Shown here in pieces: positions 14,201 through 15,660 of a stretch of DNA of 15,660 nt. The DNA comes from Eshraghiella sp964576255 (lineage in GTDB: Bacteria; Bacillota; Clostridia; Lachnospirales; Lachnospiraceae). The stretch covers positions 1 to 15,660 of the forward strand of contig CAZNUK010000055.1 in NCBI GenBank assembly GCA_964576255.1, written 5' to 3'. Position 1 is the first letter of the stretch. Every line of letters begins with the position of its first letter. The translations under genes and the position numbers were made by a program. The notes below the pieces were generated by a model. That model had not been told where the DNA came from and did not search any database. It saw only the letters and a program-made list of their open reading frames with translations.

Positions 14201-14247
14201 GTTAACAGAAATGCCATGCTCCTTTTTAATAAATTTTTCTTTTTCAT
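11209..14247 (-). CDS. Sortase-anchored surface protein with two hypervariable DUF6273/C-lectin-like domains (DGR-type target)
   Basis: This 1012-residue protein is exported and wall-anchored. It has a signal peptide (1-36, cleavage after VQA), a sorting signal NPNTG (975-979), a membrane segment (about 984-1004) and a KKKK tail. Between these are: lectin-like domain 1 (about 67-252), a beta-sandwich linker domain (about 270-392), lectin-like domain 2 (418-603), a second linker domain (about 635-775), an Ig-like repeat (about 776-875) and an MBG-like repeat (about 876-955). The domains 1 and 2 share YVYYGTY, KYRVLDKDS, WLRSP, AGYV and VGVSPALN, which I associate with DUF6273 and with DGR target proteins. 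Residues 212-244 and 563-595 are hypervariable between the copies. The likely role is displaying a diversifiable binding surface. The gene stands alone between two terminators and is bracketed by tpiA and its partial copy. Confidence 0.85.
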   Translation of the reverse strand: MKKKNLLKRSMAFLLTAVMAGSLLSAIPSGMTNVQAADGTTTAKTIAGLGTGIIAEPTVPTADTDEWAGSYVYYGTYSGNPVKYRVLDKDSTDFGGTTMLLDCDTVLWAGSDPSSAFDADSNVWADSDIKLYLNSTFLTTSFSSLEQKAIAGSTKTSAGNTDGNGWSYLGWTSLNGEKIFFLDAKEATNTSYGYYNTDNDATGRIKTGGNACCWLRSPTTNFSSGAGYVNGDGDVINASVSLSHVGVSPALNLNLSSVLFSSVISGTAGETGAEYKLTLLDSDMTIAGNGDVTRSGDTVTIPYTISGTNKDNATQVSILILDRAYSDATKNEAVVKYYGALDTSAGNGTFTLPADLSDKVCGRDYYAYIIAEEVNDTYETDYASAPVKIHIPWMAQAMNLGVNGIIDPIVPTSTSDAWTGSYVYYGTYGGNPVKYRVLDKDSTDFGGTTMLLDCDTVLWTGSDPSSAFDADSNVWADSDIKSYLNSTFLTTGFSTPEQNAIAGSTKTSAGSTDGNGWSCLGWTSLNGEKIFLLDAKEATNTSYGYYDTDYNATGRIKTGGNAGWWLRSPYTDNSYCAGYVSEDGLIRDGYVDRNDVGVSPALNVNLSSVIFSSASGTSKSSVLTSSSNEIGSTTGTEWKLTLADSGKSVKVTDNEKVIKSADGTITVPYTYTDTVATEAEKVNQISVMITDKAYTESDVNILYYGALQNIKDADGNASTVANAATGTGTFELPSGLDGKVIGTDYHVYILAEHTTDTNATDYASTPVEIVICEPIDSVAIEITAPVGGVALDTDTSVTAEGLSASTVSITWTEAGSQVSGNADYNTVYTVSVTLTADDTYGFTKAVTATINGNTATVVRNNAGTITVSYTFPVTEKGTIDYTVSGYEGTYDGKSHGITVNVTNPTDTKVTYSTDGTTYSATNPQFTDKGTYTVYYKLEREDYTTVTGSKEVTIKAVQSTDEGNTGGSAGAGDSNNPNTGDNTPIGWYVVLLAVSGIGLAVVCFLKKKKHIVE
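12439..12996 (-). repeat. Tandem domain repeat, copy 2 of the surface protein
   Basis: This encodes residues 418-603. It is an in-frame repeat of 13492-14049 at a period of exactly 1053 bp (351 codons). Over about 420 bp upstream of the variable region I count roughly 23 base differences (about 5%), pointing to a fairly recent duplication or to gene conversion. Confidence 0.9.
12463..12561 (-). other. DGR-type variable region, copy 2 (VR2)
   Basis: This 99-bp segment encodes residues 563-595. It lies between the conserved blocks GGCGGCAACGCC (5' side) and GTTGGGGTGAGTCCCGC (3' side, a GC-rich end like an initiation-of-mutagenic-homing element). Compared with copy 1 it differs at 26 bases in 19 codons, 25 of them at codon positions 1 or 2, and all 19 codons change the amino acid. 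Most varying codons end in C or T, as expected from AAC/AAT template codons randomised at adenine. Confidence 0.85.
13492..14049 (-). repeat. Tandem domain repeat, copy 1 of the surface protein
   Basis: This encodes residues 67-252 and pairs with the copy at 12439-12996. Differences in the conserved part are scattered and include silent changes, in contrast to the variable region. Confidence 0.9.
13516..13614 (-). other. DGR-type variable region, copy 1 (VR1)
   Basis: This 99-bp segment encodes residues 212-244 and has the same conserved borders as copy 2. Varying residues include Cys-Cys (212-213), Thr, Asn, Phe, Ser, Gly, Asp, Ile, Ala, Leu and His. The internal blocks CTGCGCTCCCCT and GCCGGCTATGTT are identical in both copies, and the segment is visibly richer in GC than the surrounding gene. 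Confidence 0.85.
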
Positions 14248-14305
14248 TTAAATGTTACCTCCATTCTTAGGTGATATAATGCAGCTGATGACAATTCCTT
14301 ATATT

Positions 14306-14342
14306 ACACATCAACCCGAAGCAATACTCCGGGTTGATGTGT
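14306..14342 (-). terminator. Hairpin terminator after tpiA
   Basis: ACACATCAACCCG (14342-14330, transcribed strand) pairs perfectly over 13 bp with CGGGTTGATGTGT (14318-14306) around an 11-nt loop. It starts 4 bp after the tpiA stop codon. The trailing sequence (AATATAAGG) is AT-rich but has few consecutive U, so it is a strong hairpin with a weak tail. The surface protein gene starts about 60 bp further on. Confidence 0.7.
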
Positions 14343-14345
14343 TTA

Positions 14346-15092
14346 TTATGCGTTAACAATCTGTGCGAAATCAACCTTAAGGCTTGCGCCACCGATTAAT
14401 CCACCGTCAATGTTCGGCTTAGAAAGAAGCTCTGCTGCGTTAGCCGCGTTCATAGAACCACCATACTGAATTCTAATTGCATCAGCTGTAGCTTCATCAT
14501 AAATCTCTCCAATAACCTCACGGATGCCTGCACATACTTCTTCTGCCTGATCAGCTGTAGCTGTCTTACCTGTTCCGATAGCCCAGATTGGCTCGTAAGC
14601 GATAACAGTTGTCTTAGCCTGGTCAGCTGTAACATTCTGGAAAGCAATCTTAATCTGCATTCTAATCCAGTCAAGAGTGATTCCCTGCTCTCTCTGAAGA
14701 AGTGACTCACCACAACAAATAATTGGTGTGATGTCATGTTCAAGAGCTTTGAGCACTTTCTTATTAACAGTCTCATCTGTCTCTCCGAAGTAATCTCTTC
14801 TCTCAGAATGTCCGATAATAACGTATTTAACACCGATATCTGTTAACATGTTAGGTGCGATTTCGCCTGTATAAGCGCCGCTCTCCTCAAAATACATATT
14901 CTCAGCACCAATTTCTACGTTAGTTCCCTTAGTAGCCTCAATAGCTGTTGTTAAATCAATTGCTGGAACACAATATACAACATCTACATTATCGTTAGCT
15001 ACAAGAGGTTTTAATTCATTAATTAAAGCAACTGCCTCACTAGGAGTTTTGTTCATTTTCCAGTTACCTGCAATAATTCTTCTTCTTGCCAT
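14346..15092 (-). CDS. tpiA: Triosephosphate isomerase
   Basis: This 248-residue cytoplasmic glycolytic enzyme interconverts dihydroxyacetone phosphate and glyceraldehyde 3-phosphate. It is complete and of standard length. The active-site residues are all present: N10 and K12 in GNWKMN, H95 in GHSERR, E167 in AYEPIWAIGTGKTA (which is also flexible loop 6), and the phosphate-binding YGGSMNAAN and GLIGGASL near the C-terminus. The gene starts 20 bp after pgk and is presumably co-transcribed with it from an upstream gap-pgk promoter. Its last 329 bp are duplicated at 10739-11067. The 3' part could be a recombinant if the surface gene arrived by crossover within tpiA. Confidence 0.98.
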   Translation of the reverse strand: MARRRIIAGNWKMNKTPSEAVALINELKPLVANDNVDVVYCVPAIDLTTAIEATKGTNVEIGAENMYFEESGAYTGEIAPNMLTDIGVKYVIIGHSERRDYFGETDETVNKKVLKALEHDITPIICCGESLLQREQGITLDWIRMQIKIAFQNVTADQAKTTVIAYEPIWAIGTGKTATADQAEEVCAGIREVIGEIYDEATADAIRIQYGGSMNAANAAELLSKPNIDGGLIGGASLKVDFAQIVNA

Positions 15093-15112
15093 TGTTATAT
15101 CTCCAATACTAA

Positions 15113-15660
15113 TTATTTATCATCTGCTGATTCGATTCCAGGAAGTGCTTTTCCTTCAAGGAATTCAAGAGAAGCTCCACCGCCTGTTGAGATGTGAGTC
15201 ATCTTGTCACCGAATCCAAGGTTGTTAACAGCTGCTGCTGAATCACCACCACCGATGATTGTTGTAGCATCTGTATCTGCAAGAGCCTTAGCCACTGCAA
15301 TTGTACCTGCAGCAAGTGTTGGATTCTCGAATACACCCATTGGTCCATTCCATACAACAGTCTTAGCAGTCTTAACAGCCTCTGCAAAAAGCTCCTGAGT
15401 CTTAGGTCCGATATCACAGCCTTCTCTGTCAGCCGGAATTGCATTAGCATCATATGTCTCTGTCTCTACAGGAGCATCAATTGGATTAGGGAAATCCTTA
15501 ATTGTAACAGCATCAACTGGTAATAATAACTTCTTACCAAGTGATTCTGCCTTAGCCATCATCTCCTTGCAGTAATCAAGCTTAGAATTATCAACAAGTG
15601 ACTGTCCGATTTCATATCCCTGTGCCTTTAAGAATGTGTAAGCCATACCACCACCGATGA
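15113..15660 (-). CDS. pgk: Phosphoglycerate kinase, C-terminal part
   Basis: This is the C-terminal 182 residues or so of a protein normally near 395-400; the reading frame runs off the right edge. The enzyme transfers phosphate from 1,3-bisphosphoglycerate to ADP in glycolysis. Visible features are IGGGMAYTFLKAQG at the edge of the window, the nucleotide-site loop NGPMGVFE, and GGGDSAAAV with the terminal STGGGASLEFLEGKALPG, which are diagnostic of Pgk. An internal ATG follows the GGG but is not the start. The gene ends 20 bp before tpiA, the usual gap-pgk-tpiA operon order. Confidence 0.97.
   Translation of the reverse strand, partial: IGGGMAYTFLKAQGYEIGQSLVDNSKLDYCKEMMAKAESLGKKLLLPVDAVTIKDFPNPIDAPVETETYDANAIPADREGCDIGPKTQELFAEAVKTAKTVVWNGPMGVFENPTLAAGTIAVAKALADTDATTIIGGGDSAAAVNNLGFGDKMTHISTGGGASLEFLEGKALPGIESADDK

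Noticed and set aside
12239..14251. Several plus-strand ORFs of 60-115 codons opposite the surface protein gene
   Set aside because: They are duplicated in parallel with the domain repeats, have no ribosome sites, and read as the antisense of a Ser/Thr/Ala-rich gene; the minus-strand ORF accounts for all of this DNA.

Overview
The window looks like part of the chromosome of an AT-rich Firmicute, most probably a gut or rumen Lachnospiraceae. The grounds are a pgk-tpiA glycolytic pair, AGGAGG-type ribosome binding sites, intrinsic terminators with U-tracts, an Agr-type LytTR/GHKL pair with a YQPKEP-type autoinducer precursor, an NPNTG sortase protein and a c-di-GMP-I riboswitch. Every gene I can support is on the minus strand, so transcription runs from high to low coordinates. 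Species cannot be fixed from this sequence.

In order of transcription: (1) 15660-14346 holds the 3' end of pgk and a complete tpiA, closed by a hairpin. (2) 14247-11209 encodes a 1012-residue secreted, sortase-anchored protein with two copies of a DUF6273-like (C-type-lectin-fold-like) domain. Each copy ends in a short segment where the two copies differ almost only at first and second positions of NNC/NNT codons, while the flanks are about 95% identical. This is the footprint of a diversity-generating retroelement (DGR). No reverse transcriptase or template repeat lies in the window, so any retroelement must act from elsewhere. (3) 11067-10739 is a second copy of only the last 329 bp of tpiA. 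It is about 95% identical, with all changes silent except one nonsense mutation. The surface gene is therefore bracketed by tpiA and a tpiA tail, as expected if it arrived by insertion. (4) 10665-10296 carries a strong promoter, a c-di-GMP-I riboswitch whose 3' edge overlaps an intrinsic terminator, and a further structured leader. Below it are a secreted CBM2-type protein and a small membrane-anchored partner. (5) 7787-5389 contains exodeoxyribonuclease III (xth) and phosphoglycerate mutase (gpmI). gpmI is the glycolytic gene often found beside tpiA, here about 7 kb away.

(6) 5315-1 is a peptide-signalling cluster: a LytTR response regulator, an AgrC-like sensor kinase, a terminator, a pair of 12-bp direct repeats spaced 21 bp, and a 44-residue AgrD-like precursor too small for ordinary gene calling. 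It continues with a small secreted protein of unknown function, two FtsX/MacB-type permeases and the first 18 codons of an ABC ATPase. No AgrB peptidase is visible.

Together the window has two surface or adhesion modules (a hypervariable lectin-like protein and a c-di-GMP-controlled CBM2 protein) and one cell-density-controlled secretion or immunity module, set among housekeeping glycolysis genes. The strongest novelty candidates are the dual DGR-type variable regions, the tpiA-tail duplication around them, and the unannotated AgrD-like peptide with its LytTR-type operator.
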